Source: Serripes groenlandicus (taxonomy: Eukaryota; Mollusca; Bivalvia; Cardiida; Cardiidae). Taken from it: a DNA stretch of 64,000 bases. A model generated the notes under the pieces. The model was not told the DNA's origin. It made no database searches and saw nothing but the letters and a program-made list of their open reading frames with translations. Position numbers and translations under genes: made by a program. Positions within the stretch are counted from its first letter, which is position 1. Each line of letters starts with the position of its first letter. The stretch spans positions 32,864,869 through 32,928,868 of the forward strand of contig JASEVX010000005.1 of assembly GCA_031761405.1 (NCBI GenBank). Reading direction: 5' to 3'. Of this stretch, positions 33,900 to 45,260 are shown piece by piece.

Positions 33900-34192
33900 T
33901 TGATCGATTGGGGTTTAACGCCGTTTTAAACAATTTCTCAGTTATATCACGGCGGCCAGTTCACCTACTCATGTATTTCCTTGTTTTCTCACACCAGTAC
34001 TCCACACAACAATCTTCCCAAGCAACTGGCTGCTTTTCCACATAGGCTTATCCCATTAGTGGAAGACGAATGACGCATGTCGCATTGACTTTTGTTAAAC
34101 GTCGGAAAGAAAGTTGGCCGAGTTGGGATTCGAACTCACGACCCCTGGATCGACAGCCCGCGTCGCTACCGACTGAGCTACCGGGGCTCGGC
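33900..34192 (-). repeat. full-length SINE-1 with 12-bp target duplication
   Basis: Flanked by TTGACAGACTGA at 33888-33899 and 34193-34204. The minus-strand tRNA head has CCGAGCCCCGGTAGCTCAGT and GAGTTCGAATCCC; the body contains CCAGTTGCTTGGGAAGATTG; the tail is AAACGGCGTTAAACCCCAAT. The exact duplication shows intact ends and a fairly recent insertion. Strand is given by head-to-tail direction. Confidence 0.95.
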
Positions 34193-34358
34193 TTGACAGA
34201 CTGAATACACTATGTTTACAGATGCCATATGTTGCCATCATACTTGTTAATACACATTGCATTGTACCATCATTGCATGTTTTGTTTTACCAATCGAATA
34301 AGTTGAAATACATTGCACGTACAATCAATCAAATGGACAGTCATATACGTTCAGATGT

Positions 34359-34561
34359 TTAACCCTTCACCACTTGTAGGCGCTTTCTTACACATCTGCA
34401 GCAGACGACCTTTGAAAACATTGGGACAAAAGGATAAATCGCTCAAAACGCGCGATTTCACCTTTTGCCACTATGTTATTCAACTTTATTCAATAATTAA
34501 ACTTCAACTTATCTTCAATGTCGTCTGCTGCCGATTTGTTGTTTGCGGTAAAAATGGGTAA
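34359..34561. mobile_element. MITE-A copy
   Basis: TTAACCCTTCACCACTTGTA, CATCTGCAGCAGACGACC, hairpin AAATCGCTCAAAACGCGCGA (mutated stem), TCGTCTGCTGCCGATTTG, and a decayed right end GGTAAAAATGGGTAA. Confidence 0.7.
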
Positions 34562-34612
34562 GAAGACGGTGCCGTTTAACCTAATTGGTAGTAAACTAGA
34601 AAACTATTTACA

Positions 34613-34845
34613 TAAACCCTTTCTGACATGCAAACGCAGTGTGACGCGCCTGTTGCAGACGACATTTGATAACATTGCGACAAAAAGAACAAATTGAACA
34701 CAAAGAGCAATTTCTACTTTTGAAATATGTCTTATTGTTTTAAATCTTATCCATAATCATAATTCTTTCAGAAATAAATGTCTCATGTTTGACAAAATGT
34801 TTTCAAGGTCTTCTACTGTATGTGTTGTTTGTGTAGAAGTGTTTA
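34613..34845. mobile_element. MITE-A copy, decayed
   Basis: TAAACCCTTTCTGACATGC, GCAGACGACATTTGATAAC, a weak hairpin and TTGTTTGTGTAGAAGTGTTT as right end, directly abutting the next copy. Confidence 0.6.
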
Positions 34846-35057
34846 CCCTTTTCCTCATATAGACGCTTTCTGACGCCTCTGCAGCAGACGGCTTTCTGAA
34901 AACATTGTGACAAAAGAAGAAATTGCTCGAAACCAGCAATTTCTCCTTTTGCCACAATGTTTTCCACTTTTAGTCATAAGTTATCCGTTTTCTATTTTTT
35001 GACAAAATATGTTCAAAGTTGTCTGCTGCAGAATTGTCGTAATAGGGAAAGGGTTAA
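34842..35057. mobile_element. MITE-A copy
   Basis: TTTACCCTTTTCCTCATATA to TCGTAATAGGGAAAGGGTTA. Central hairpin ATTGCTCGAAACCAGCAAT has one unpaired stem position. Confidence 0.8.
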
Positions 35058-35108
35058 TATACCGTGTCTTTAGCACGTGACAGAGTTTGGCAATTACTTA
35101 AATGATAC

Positions 35109-35314
35109 GTAAACCTCTCCCTCATACAGACGCTTTCTGATGCCTCTGCAGCAGAATATTTTTTAAAAGATTCTGGCAAATAACGAAATTGCTATCCATG
35201 AGCAATTTCTCCATTTGCTATTATGTTTTCAACTATTTGCAATATTTATCCTTCCTTTCAAAGATATGTTGCATTTCTTTTGTAGCAGAGTTGTTGTACT
35301 AGGGAAAGGGTTAA
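35109..35314. mobile_element. MITE-A copy
   Basis: GTAAACCTCTCCCTCATACA to TGTACTAGGGAAAGGGTTAA. Hairpin GAAATTGCTATCCATGAGCA is imperfect. Confidence 0.75.
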
Positions 35315-35855
35315 ATGATTTATCTGTTATTTTCATATTACAGGGGTCTCTGATATTATAAAGCACTTGAACGCCACATTAAGAGATGTCAATTACGGCA
35401 TTTCCGTCAATAACAACTTCTTCGTCGCGATCTTTATTCGAATACGTTAGCATGTAAAAGTCTGGAAAGTCGCAGATTCACCTTTCATTACACGTTTGAG
35501 AATTAAATGCATATTTGAGAAAGTGCATGAGAGCTACGTGTTTGCTGTTTTGGACAATGTAGACAGATCACCATCAACAACTACTCTGTTTTATCATCAG
35601 AATCTTCACAAGTTGACAGAAGCTTCTATCAATCTTTGGTAAATTATATGTGACAAGTGTGAAGCTTGATCAGACAGTGCACAAATAAATCTGAATCTAC
35701 ACTGTTCACAAAAGCCAACGTGTACCATGTCGTGACTCAATTTATTGCTGATAATTGATAAAAGTGTTTGAACAATGTAGACCGTGAATTGACTGTAGAA
35801 TAAATATACTGCTCGCACAATGTATTTAAAGTCGCAAATAACTTGGTTACCAAAT
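35315..35855. other. unassigned sequence
   Basis: Opposing short frames only; the phrase GAATCTACACTGTTCACA (35693) recurs loosely elsewhere. Confidence 0.25.
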
Positions 35856-35856
35856 G

Positions 35857-36059
35857 TAAAAGCCCTTTCTCAATTATGTTTTGATACATCTGAAGCAGAC
35901 AACTTTTGATAACATTGTGGCAAAATGTGAAATTGCTCAAAATGTGTTCAAACGTTTTCAATAAGTACATTATACTATTATTTATGGAAAATGTAAGCCC
36001 ATTTTACTTAGATGTTTGAAGTCGTATACTTCATTTGTGTGTATGTGTGAAAGAGTTGA
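35857..36059. mobile_element. MITE-A copy, decayed
   Basis: GCCCTTTCTCAATTATG, CATCTGAAGCAGACAACTTT, ATTGTGGCAAAATGTGAAAT, right end GTGTGTATGTGTGAAAGAGT. Half of the hairpin is lost. Confidence 0.6.
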
Positions 36060-36079
36060 CGTAGCGTATAGCAGGACCA

Positions 36080-36389
36080 GGTTGGTTGATTGACTGAGTG
36101 ATTGGGTTTAACGCCGTTTTTAATAATTGTTCAGTCATGTCAGGACCGCCATTTCAATTACCCATATACTTCATGGATTTATAACAACACAGTACTCCAC
36201 TCAACAGTCTGTCTAAGTAACAAACTGCTTTTACACATGTACTGTGTTAGTCCGTTGGGGAAAAGCGAATGACGCTTTTTGGTTGATGTGTTATCAAAAC
36301 ATGCATACTGTTGGCCGAGCTGCAGTTCGAACTCAGAAGCCCTGGAATGACAGGCCCGCGTCGCTACCGTCTGAGCTCCGGGGGCTCGA
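36080..36389 (-). repeat. SINE-1 copy, diverged
   Basis: Head CGAGCCCCCGGAGCTCAGAC (minus), B box GAGTTCGAACTGC, body and tail AAAACGGCGTTAAACCCAAT. More substitutions than 33900 or 39704, so an older insertion. Confidence 0.82.
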
Positions 36390-36735
36390 TTAGGATGAGG
36401 GTACGGACTAATTGAAATACATCCTGAACGTCACCTTTGTACCCTGGAAAGACTGCAAAAGAAATGAAAGATAAAGTAATTGCACGTTTGGAAAACAAAC
36501 AGTAGGACACGTTCGCTCTTCTCTTTGAGCTTGTTTTAACGAACAATACCTTATTTTCAACATATTCTAACAAGCATGTCCGCGATTCTCAATTAATGAT
36601 TAGAAGCCTGAAGCAGTAGTGAGGGTATTTTAAATTAATGAGCAAAACTGTTAAAGTTCATCGGCAAATGTATAATTGAGGTCAAAACAATTTTCATCGA
36701 ACTCTTTCTTTTTCTTCGTAGCGTGATAATTATAC
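36390..36735. other. unassigned sequence
   Basis: A short minus frame at 36364-36573 has no domain. No landmarks. Confidence 0.25.
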
Positions 36736-36738
36736 GTG

Positions 36739-36959
36739 TTTAATCTTTGCAAAGTGTAGAAAACACGAATTTGAAAAACATATTGGCAATACTATAGAAC
36801 ATATCTATTAAGGTTGCTATAACTATTAAATAAGTTGAACACATTGTGGCAAAAGGAGAAATTGCTCATTATGAGCAATTTCTCCTTTCGCTCTAATGTT
36901 TTCAAAAGTCGTCTGCTGCAACTGCCCCCCAAATGTGTGTACAAGTGAGAAAGGGTTAA
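36739..36959. mobile_element. MITE-A copy
   Basis: Left end TTAATCTTTGCAAAGTGTAG is decayed. The hairpin is perfect (AAGGAGAAATTGCTCATTAT / GAGCAATTTCTCCTT). Right end ACAAGTGAGAAAGGGTTAA. Confidence 0.75.
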
Positions 36960-38370
36960 ACTGACCGAAAACGTAAAGTACCTGCCTCAAAAAATGACGA
37001 ATGAATAATTGAGATAATAAAAGGGTAGTTACCTTAACCTGGGTGTTAAAGGGGCCCGGGATCAGGTCAAAGGAATGGACTCGAAATCCGTATTGTTTCC
37101 TTGCGGTTCATTATCCGACATCTTTTCCCGCCTTTCCCTTTGCCTCTTTGCTTGATTTGTGTATCATTGAGCGAGATGTATTAACACATTTCGACATGCT
37201 AATATCCCTCGTTGTATTTTAAACAGTATTAATACACTTATGTTCTAATATCATTATTTGATCAGAATATCTAACGGTATTTAGTCCAAAAATGAATATA
37301 TAGGAATGATGTTATTATAATGGAAGTATAATTTAAGATTCTGCGACAAATCAATGTACAATTTAAAACTAAACGTTCAAATAACGAATAAACAATAACT
37401 ATAACTACAGCTGAAACCTACATTGTTTTAATACAATAATACAGGCGACATTCGAAAACATCGTTGGAAAGTTGGATGTGTTCATGGGTATGATTTTGTC
37501 CGCGTTCAGTCAGAAGCTAGAAGGGCAAAGACTGTTGTATCGGGTCATGGGTTAAAATGTTAAGCACACTGCCCTTTACTGCGGTCAACCTATCAACAAA
37601 AATGGCAAAAAATACCACGGCCGTCGAAATGCTTGTTAACTTGACAAGTTCATATTCTTTTTACTTCAAATGTTTTTGCCTTATGACAATTAACGTCGCT
37701 GTGACGACAAGAGAATCTAACGGTCAAACGGGCGAGATGTCTTGACCTTCTTAGGCCAAACGGTTGTCAGGATAACCTCAGGGTCTTGCCAGCCTGACCC
37801 CCTTAAATTTCCGATTTGACCTATGTATATTAATTCTAAACCCTTTGCAGCGTTATGGAAAACATTTGAGATCAAAGAAATATAATGATATCAAAGACAA
37901 CAGCAGTATTTTGTGTACCTTCCATCACCTAATATTCAAGAATAACGAAGCAATCAAATGGATTTTAAAATGTGTCAAGCCTAATCGATACACTTACATC
38001 GTTTATAACATATTTGGTAGTATTTGGACATGCATAACCAGTGAGTCAAGGGTTTTTATGGTATACAGTTTAAGATAAAGAAACACTATCCTAATTGGTA
38101 AAGAAATCTCCTGGCCCTCTGTGACAAAGGCTGTACTTTTAATGGACACTTTACGAAACATAGGACATTCGCGCTAGCCTTTTTCTGACATGTTCTGCAG
38201 CATTGTCACTTGTTGTGATTTGGATCTAAAACCTTTTTCTTTAAATAGCCACTAAAATATATGTGAACGTGTCAAAGTAATGGTCAGTAAGATTTTTCGA
38301 ATCCCGAATTGAATCTAATTTGAATTACAGGCAAGCGACGCAAAACAATATGATAATACGCATTTACATA
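36960..38370. other. mostly unassigned; MITE-A remnants
   Basis: A decayed A-family stretch is visible at about 37440-37556 (CGACATTCGAAAACATCG ... GTATCGGGTCATGGGTTAA) and another trace at 38175-38215. Two plus frames (37557-37745, 37845-38078) have no recognisable domain. The block 37040-37140 is GC-richer. No gene called. Confidence 0.3.
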
Positions 38371-38376
38371 TGTAAT

Positions 38377-38642
38377 TGAGCCGTCCCGCGAGAAATCCAA
38401 CATTATGGCATCTGCGTAATGTATCGATCCAGATCAGCCTGCGCAGTCCGCGCAGACTGATCCGGGCCGATACATTCCGTCTCAGTGGGATAGAGGTATA
38501 GGTTAATGACTCCTGAAACAGAAAATCCACAGGAGGCGAAAAGCGTCTATCCGGGTAAGCCTGCACGGCATGCTTATGCTGATCCGGGTCGATACTTTAC
38601 GCAGAGTCCACATTCTTGGTTTTCTGGCGGGGACGGCTCATA
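38377..38642 (-). mobile_element. MITE-E copy
   Basis: Ends TTGAGCCGTCCCGCGAGAAA and TCTGGCGGGGACGGCTCAT with all internal landmarks. Among the best-preserved copies. Confidence 0.87.
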
Positions 38643-39125
38643 TTTATTTTCACGATTTACTGTCATTTTTCCCCCAACCTGATTGTATCAAAGGTGCGAC
38701 CACTTGCTTGCTGTACAGATCGGGAGATAATTAAGTGTCGTACAACAACAGGTGCGTTAACTGCAAAGAAGGCAGGACTGCGATATTACACTGACAATGG
38801 TGAATAATAAGACTACTTTCACGACACGTTGACAAGCACGTTAAGTGTACAGTAGACAGATGACAGCACAGACTGGTAAAGCTAAATGACATAAACACTA
38901 CTTATATATTTAGCGATAAAGGGTCTTAATGCATCAGCGTACAGTGAAGACTCTATCCGTCTACATGCACTTTAGTACACGCTGCATCTTTTGACAATAC
39001 AAATAAAACTTCAGCCGCATTATGTAAACGTATATGATACCCACGCGAAGAGTCAATTAGTTCCCAAATTACCAAACGCGGCCTAAAACATTATACATAG
39101 ATACTCTTATTGTCTATTCATTTAT
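38643..39125. other. unassigned sequence
   Basis: No element or coding domain recognised. Confidence 0.25.
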
Positions 39126-39330
39126 ATTTTACGCTGTTTTCATCATTATTTCAGAATATATCATATGTCACGACTGTTTCCCATGATCTCTTGATGACTA
39201 ACGCGTGCTAGGTTAAGAACATGAGATTCACTCAATGGAATTGCAATGTAACTGTCGTTCGTGAGCATTGATCGAATCTGGGACTGTCTGCTTAAAATCA
39301 TCCAGCAAACTGACCACTCAGGCACAGCTA
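39126..39330 (-). repeat. SINE-3 copy, diverged
   Basis: Tail region ATATTTTACGCTGTTTTCAT at the left, body with GACTAACGCGTGCTAGGTTA, B box GATTCGATCAATGC (minus) and a tRNA-like head to about 39330. Confidence 0.55.
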
Positions 39331-39393
39331 CTGCTAATATAATAATAAAGGCTCTTTTAAAATATGCTTATCACTATAAACGGAAAAGAATAT

Positions 39394-39660
39394 ATGAGTC
39401 GTCCCGCGTTAAAAACCAACATTATTGACTCTGCGTAATGTATCGACCAAGATCAGACTTCGCGATCCGGGCAGGCTAATCCTGGCCGACACATTCCGTC
39501 TCAGGGGGATAAAGGTATAGAGTAATGATTCCTGAAACGGAAAATCCACAGGAGGAGAAAGGTTTTTGTCCGGGTTCGCCTGTGCGGCATGCTTAGGCTG
39601 ATCCGGGTCGATACTTTACGCAGAGTCCACACTGTTGGTTTTTATCGCGGGATGGCTCAT
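39394..39660 (-). mobile_element. MITE-E copy
   Basis: Ends ATGAGTCGTCCCGCGTTAAA and TTTATCGCGGGATGGCTCAT. Internal order complete. Confidence 0.83.
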
Positions 39661-39703
39661 ATATTGTTGTCGAATAACGGTTATCATTACGCAATGAAAA
39701 GGA

Positions 39704-39992
39704 TTGATTGGGGTTTAACGCCGTTTTTAACACTTTCTCAGTTATATCACGGCGGCCAGTTCACCTACTCATGCGTTTCCTGGTGTTCTCACACCAGTAC
39801 TCCACCCAACAATCTTCCCAAGCAACTGGCTGCTTTTCCACATAGACTTAGCCCATTGGTGGAAGACGAATAACGCATGTCGCATTGACTTTTGTCAATC
39901 GTCGGAAAGAAAGTTGACTGAGCCGCGATTCGAACTCACAACCCCTTGATTGACAGCCCGCGTCGCTACCGACTGAGCTACCGGGGCTCGGC
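39704..39992 (-). repeat. full-length SINE-1 with 12-bp target duplication
   Basis: Flanked by CAATGAAAAGGA at 39692-39703 and 39993-40004. Head GAGCCCCGGTAGCTCAGTCG, tail AACGGCGTTAAACCCCAATC (minus). Very close to the copy at 33900. Confidence 0.95.
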
Positions 39993-40039
39993 CAATGAAA
40001 AGGATGTCCCCAATAGGCAACGCATTGACGACTTTGGTA

Positions 40040-40245
40040 TTATAAGCTGAAATGACAAGGGGCTACCGCTTTATCAACACTTGTCCAATATCCAAACGAT
40101 TTTGGACTCATTTTTGTGTACAGCAAAGACATTTTGAAAGTATTGCGGCAAACTACAAATTGATTATATATGTACTGGCAAGTTCTCTGTTTGCCACAAT
40201 GTTTTCAAATGTTTTTGATAACTGTATGCGTTCATAAGAATACGT
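40040..40245. mobile_element. decayed MITE-A
   Basis: ACATTTTGAAAGTATTGCGG, a lost hairpin (CAAATTGATTATATATG) and TTTGCCACAATGTTTTCAAA retain A-family order. Confidence 0.4.
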
Positions 40246-42132
40246 TTCGCCTAAATAGTTTCTGCATTGCAACATGTTGTGGTCGACAACAGGATAAAGA
40301 CGTCTTATAAACGCTGATTGTTTTGTGACTACGTGTCAGTCATCGGTTGTTCGATGGAGGAACATTTAAACGTGTTTGTGGCTAAATTGACACAAGCGTT
40401 TTCGTGTGAGAACATGCGTTCCCAGGTCTATATTTATCCCATCTTGAGGACGAATCGCCATTATACCGAATGTAACAAATACTATAATTAGCTCCGTAAG
40501 TGCCAATCAGTACTTGCTTGAGATGACGGCGGTTATCTCTGCATTGTGTATTCGGATAGTACTAGTGTCCGGACCTTGTAACGGTACACCGCGCGTAATC
40601 TTGGGAAAATACGGAGCCTGGTTTGTTAACCATTTGTAAATGTCAGAACATTACGGAGCGTTGTGTTTGTATTTCAATGAAAAGAGACAGCGATTGTCAA
40701 ATTACGGAACATTAAACTAGACCCTTACCGCACTTGATTTCTGTAACTAAAAAAACACTCTTGACTTTTGCCCAGTACTTGCTTATATGTTTTTTTTATT
40801 GAATATATTGGTAATAAATGATGGACGAGGCAGTGATCGATATAAACCAAGTTGCGATAACACAAAAGTACAGGTTGATTTTGGTTAACAATGTTCGCCA
40901 ATATTGATTTAAGTTGTGAAAAGCTTGACATACTAATTATGTTTAGAGCCGCACACAGCTTTCTGACGTCTTAAGTTATCGTCAAGTGGAATGACATTTT
41001 CACACCAATTTCTATTCGCGTCGAATACTTTTTTTGGTCTTTAATTGTTCATATTTATATATGTCTCCATGCAGAGACATATAAACATATGTGTTTTTTT
41101 GGTCTCTGGTTCATGTAAATAATAGAGTCATACGAAAGAAACTTGGTTGCACTAAGAGGATATCCCCCGATCGCTAACAATTAGACAACATAAATTTGTG
41201 TTTCTGATTTTATATTGCAATTGCGCACGCTATTATGACCACTACGCCAATTGCAATGATTTATTTAACCGTACTTTAAAACTGACAAACGTTCCAACTG
41301 AGGAAGCCATATTAAAAGAGTCCTACATTTTTCATTAAAAGAAAATTCCTTGAACAGAAAGTTATGCATAAGTTATGCCATATAGTTAAATTGGTTGTTT
41401 TTGAGATATTCTTAAAACACAAAATACAAAGGGTTAGAATCTTTTTATCGGATTAAAATGTCGTTATATCAACTGATGTGATTTTAATTTTAAATGACAT
41501 CATGACAAAATTGACATTTATTTTTAATATAGTTCAAGCATTTTTAAACACTTTGCCTCAAAGAATGATATTGCTAATTCCTTGTTTGCAATGTTTAAAA
41601 AGTTAGAACTTGGGATTCATGAACAATAATCATTTTATCACTGTGTGCGAAATTTCCTCCGTGCTTTTTCACCCTAAAATATTTAACGATATGTATAATT
41701 ATATTGTCTTAATATCGCAACAAACGGAGTGAAGTTTTCCTTGGCGGCGAATAGGGTTAGTTGTAGTATATCGTTACGTGTATTAAGTAGACATATAAAT
41801 TGTGTCGTTTGTTCGCGTGGTAATCTAGAAGCTGAGGGTTCGTTAAAAACACATTAAACGGTGTTTCGTAGACGATTAAGCAGACGCAGAGACAGATAAA
41901 CGAGTCGCACCATACAGTAAAGGTCATGTACCATTAATGGCATATACACATTGAATTATATTCGTATGAGCAGTTTCATTCTCAGGGTATGTTATTTTTC
42001 CGCTACTTCAGCGGACACATTTGCGATCGCGCATTTGAAAACGCAGAAAGTTATATAATCATAAAATGATATTTATTATATTGATTCGGATTACCGATGC
42101 TAGACAAATTACGTCCGGTCAGGATTAAAACA
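40246..42132. other. element-poor block, no gene recognised
   Basis: About 1.9 kb without any of the window's element families. The first part (40330-40690) is of normal complexity with words such as CGCGCGTAATCTTGGG; the rest is AT-rich. A palindromic TATGTCTCTGCATGGAGACATA-like inverted pair sits near 41061-41083. Short frames have no domain. Confidence 0.35.
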
Positions 42133-42352
42133 TTGTTCTCTTTCGCTACCCAATACAATTAAAGGCTTTTGCCAACAATGCAGATTCAGGTTAGACAGCT
42201 CCTAGAAAGCTGTCTCTCCTAAAATCTGCATTGTATGCCACTAAGATACTAAATTGTTACCCCCGAAAAAGGCCTGTTGGACGAAAGATGGCGTGGTCCA
42301 ATCTCCAACATGGAAGAGTCTACTTTGTGAAAATCAACAGTGAAAGAGTTAA
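42133..42352. mobile_element. MITE-B copy 4, decayed
   Basis: TTCTCTTTCGCTACCC to CAGTGAAAGAGTTAA. Inner palindrome at 42171-42239 with a broken core (CAGCTCCTAGAAAGCTG). The left TTAA is lost. Confidence 0.72.
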
Positions 42353-42369
42353 AGAATGTTTGACTTAGA

Positions 42370-42582
42370 ACTAATGTTATATACAGTTGCAGTAGACGGC
42401 TTTTAGAAAACATAGTGACAAAAGAAGAAATTGCTCAAAGCGAACAATTTCTCCTTTTGCCACAATGTTAAATCCACTTTAAGTCATAGGTTATTCATTG
42501 AATTATAGAGATTTTCTATTTTTTGACTAAATATGTTCAAATTCGTCTGCTGCATAATTGTCGTATGAGGGAAAGGGTTAAC
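42370..42582. mobile_element. MITE-A copy lacking left end
   Basis: Starts within GTTGCAGTAGACGGCTTTTA, hairpin ATTGCTCAAAGCGAACAAT, ends TCGTATGAGGGAAAGGGTTA. Its terminal TTAA is shared with the next copy. Confidence 0.7.
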
Positions 42583-43115
42583 CTTACAGCCACATATAGA
42601 CAATTTCTGACGCCTCTGCAGCAGACGACCTTTGAACACATAGTCGCAAAAGGAGAAGTTGCTCATGATGAGCAATTTTCTCCATTTGCCACACTTTTCA
42701 ACCTTACTCAGGGGCGTAGCTTTGCAATAATCAATGTGTAGGCCGTCTCGTGAGAAAATCAACATTAGGGACTCTGCGTAAAGTATTGACCCGGATCAGC
42801 CTAAGCATGCCACACAGGCCTACCCGGATATATATTTTCGCCTCCTCTGGATTTTCTGTTTCAGGAATCACTACTCTATACATCTATCCCCTTAAGACGG
42901 AATGTGTCGGCCGGATCAGTCTGCGCGGACAGCGCAGGCTGATCTGGTCGATACATTACGCAGATGTCTATTGCCGCAGCTGCATTTTGGGATCATTTTG
43001 CCTACAGTGCCTAAAGGGAGCTACACCCCTCTTACTCAATACTTACTCTTTCATTTAAAGAGAGTTTACATAATATTTATCTAAATGTTTTCAAAGTCGT
43101 CTGTTGCGTGGAATA
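42579..43115. mobile_element. MITE-A split by a hAT-like composite
   Basis: The left part (TTAACCTTACAGCCACATAT to TTTGCCACACTTTTCAACCT) ends at the target duplication at 42703. After the insert, similarity resumes at 43031 through ATTTAAAGAGAGTTTACATA and ATGTTTTCAAAGTCGTCTGT. The right terminal end is lost. Confidence 0.75.
42710..43030 (+). mobile_element. hAT-like composite carrying MITE-E, 7-bp target duplication
   Basis: Outer ends AGGGGCGTAGCT and AGCTACACCCCT are inverted; CTTACTC flanks both sides (42703-42709, 43031-43037). The left shell (TTGCAATAATCAATGTGTAG) leads into a MITE-E end GCCGTCTCGTGAGAAAATCA. MITE-E runs to CATTACGCAGATGTC and its right terminal repeat is replaced by GCCGCAGCTGCATTTTGGGA and GCCTACAGTGCC. 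The duplication length (7-8) and AGGGG ends suggest hAT. Confidence 0.85.
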
Positions 43116-43147
43116 ATCCAAAGATTATAAAAGCACTGGCATGATTA

Positions 43148-43345
43148 CTAAACCCTTTCCCGACTGTAGATGGGTTTTATTGACGCCATGTATATCATTA
43201 TTCATTACTAACGTCTCATCTTGCCACAATGTTTTCAATTGTATGTAATAACTAAATACTTTAATTTAAAGAGTAATTCCATATGTTTGCCAATACATTT
43301 TCAAAGACGTATCGTATAGTTTAGGTGATTATGGGAAATGGTTAA
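43148..43345. mobile_element. MITE-A copy, decayed
   Basis: CTAAACCCTTTCCCGACTGT to GATTATGGGAAATGGTTAA; one hairpin arm is missing. Confidence 0.6.
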
Positions 43346-43825
43346 ATGTATTGTGATCACGTACTTGTATCCAGGAATAACCTATCTGTCTTTGAATTAT
43401 TATTATTATGATATTATTATCAGATATATTTATTTAAGCAAAAGCTAGAATCTACTGTGTATCGCTAACATTTCGTTAGGACCTTTTTAAATTGACGTTT
43501 CTTTCCATTCCTTTAGTAACCAAAATCAGTAGGACACCGACAACTTCCTAGGCGCCATTGTTCACAGCGTGGAGAAATAAACGGCAAGTTAAAATACTAA
43601 CCGCAAGGATTAATGTCATAAAAAAGATAGTTAGTAAACACATATTTGGTACTAAACGTCATTCCCCGACGCAATCATCGGATTATCATAAATCTTGATA
43701 AGTCAGGTCACTCGAAAACCGACCTTCGCGTTTTCAAATCAAAGGCAAAAATAATAGAAAATTCATATAATATTATATGAGTCGTGTAGTGATTTGGGGC
43801 TTTTAATACATCTGCGCACAGTTAA
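43346..43825. other. unassigned sequence
   Basis: A short TTATTATTATTATGA run lies near 43398. No gene. Confidence 0.25.
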
Positions 43826-43826
43826 T

Positions 43827-44089
43827 ATGAGCATTACCGCGAGAAAACCAACATTATGTCTATGCGTAGAGTATCGACCCGGATCAGCATAAGCATGCCG
43901 CGGAGACTTGCCCGGATAGACACGTTTCGCCTCTTGTGGATTTTCTGTTTCAGAAATCATTACTCTGTACATCTATCCCCCTGATACGGAATGTGTTGAC
44001 CCGGATCAGTCTGCGCGGACTGCGCAGGCTGGTCTGGGTCGATACATTACGTAGATGCCATATTGTTGGTTTTCTCGCGGGACGGCTCA
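43827..44089 (+). mobile_element. MITE-E copy
   Basis: Ends ATGAGCATTACCGCGAGAAA and TTCTCGCGGGACGGCTCA; complete internal order. Confidence 0.83.
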
Positions 44090-44149
44090 GTTATTCAGAA
44101 GAGTCGGTCATTCCACACAGTCACACCATAGACTAACCGTGTACATGTT

Positions 44150-44198
44150 AGCCGTGATATAACTGAAACAATGTTTAAAACGGCGTAAAACCCCAATA
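44150..44198 (+). repeat. SINE tail fragment
   Basis: GCCGTGATATAACTGAAACA and AAAACGGCGTAAAACCCCAA, the shared SINE tail without a head. Confidence 0.6.
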
Positions 44199-44349
44199 CA
44201 TATATAAATAAACTATCCATGTATACATACATAATGCTGCCCATGATACATACCTTGACAACACACCTAGAACAGCAGCCCTATCATATTTACGTCATTT
44301 TAACTTTATATGGTCCGATTACGGACAGTTAATAAGGCACCAACTCTCC

Positions 44350-44537
44350 AGACGTTTTAGTTTTTATTTAAAATCGATTGCGAAACGAGCTTTCAGCTTA
44401 TATTAATAAAAGCTCGTTGTCTGCTTCCTGAAGTCTTAACCAGTACTCGCGTAGATTGTGTGAAACAAATCTCAAGAACAGAACCCGCTAACCACGAGAT
44501 TCGAACACGGTACGCTCTACCTCTGCACCAGTGTCAC
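44350..44537 (-). repeat. SINE-4 copy 2
   Basis: It shares with 1953-2152: GATTGCG...AGCTTTCAGCTTATATTAA, GTCTTAACCAGTA, GAACCCGCTAACCACGAGAT, and the minus-strand tRNA-like end GGTGCAGAGGTAGAGCG. Confidence 0.6.
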
Positions 44538-44699
44538 CAAACGTTGCTCATAAATACCTGTATTGTTTTATCAAACGTGTCCTGCAGGGGGCTTCCATTA
44601 GGATACGTATCTGGTAGTCCCGGACGCCGTTTTCCTATGACGTTGTCCCTATATTTTATCCAGTAATCTATCATCCGTGTGTGATACAAACTTAAACGT

Positions 44700-44895
44700 T
44701 AAATGTCGTAACCTATGGAATTTACCGCTTTGTACGATCATGTTTTGAGGCAACCTATTTTTGAAAAAAGTTCGGAAAATGAGATATTACTCAAAACGAG
44801 CATATATAAATACCCTTTTGTTCCGCAGTTATTTTTCCAACTGTGTTTCAAAATTATTTCTTATGTCAGAGTAGCCTAAGTATTGTAGGGGTTAA
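44700..44895. mobile_element. decayed MITE-A
   Basis: TTTTGAGGCAACCTATTTTT, GAGATATTACTCAAAACGAG and TATTGTAGGGGTTAA keep the order only loosely. Confidence 0.35.
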
Positions 44896-45031
44896 ACGGT
44901 CCGCCTCGAGATCGAGATTAACAGGAGTCGATTCCTCTGGTCGGTTCTTACCAAATCATTATAAACACCTTAGACGCTCAGTGTTGTGGGTATAGTAGCA
45001 TTACGACGTATGCGTTGGTGTAAGAATAGGC

Positions 45032-45260
45032 TTAACCCTTTTCAACCTGCAGACGCATTTTGACGCAATAGCGGCAGACGACTTTTGAAAACATTGTGGC
45101 CAAAGATGAAATTGCTCATGATGCACACTTTCTCCTTTGGCCACAATGTTTTAAACTTTATTAAACAATCAAGCTATATTTAATGGAGATTTTTGAGGTT
45201 TTTGTCACGATGTTTTTAAAGTCGTCTGCTGCAGATTTGTTGTACGTGGGAAAGGGTTAA
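45032..45260. mobile_element. MITE-A copy (GGCCAAAG subfamily)
   Basis: TTAACCCTTTTCAACCTGCA to TGTACGTGGGAAAGGGTTAA with TTAA on both sides. Arms GTGGCCAAAGATG / CTTTGGCCACAATG. Subfamily mates at 32296 and 54359. Confidence 0.88.

Noticed and set aside
34125..34192. tRNA gene on the minus strand
   Set aside because: It is the head of SINE-1, present with the same body at several other loci and flanked here by a 12-bp target duplication.
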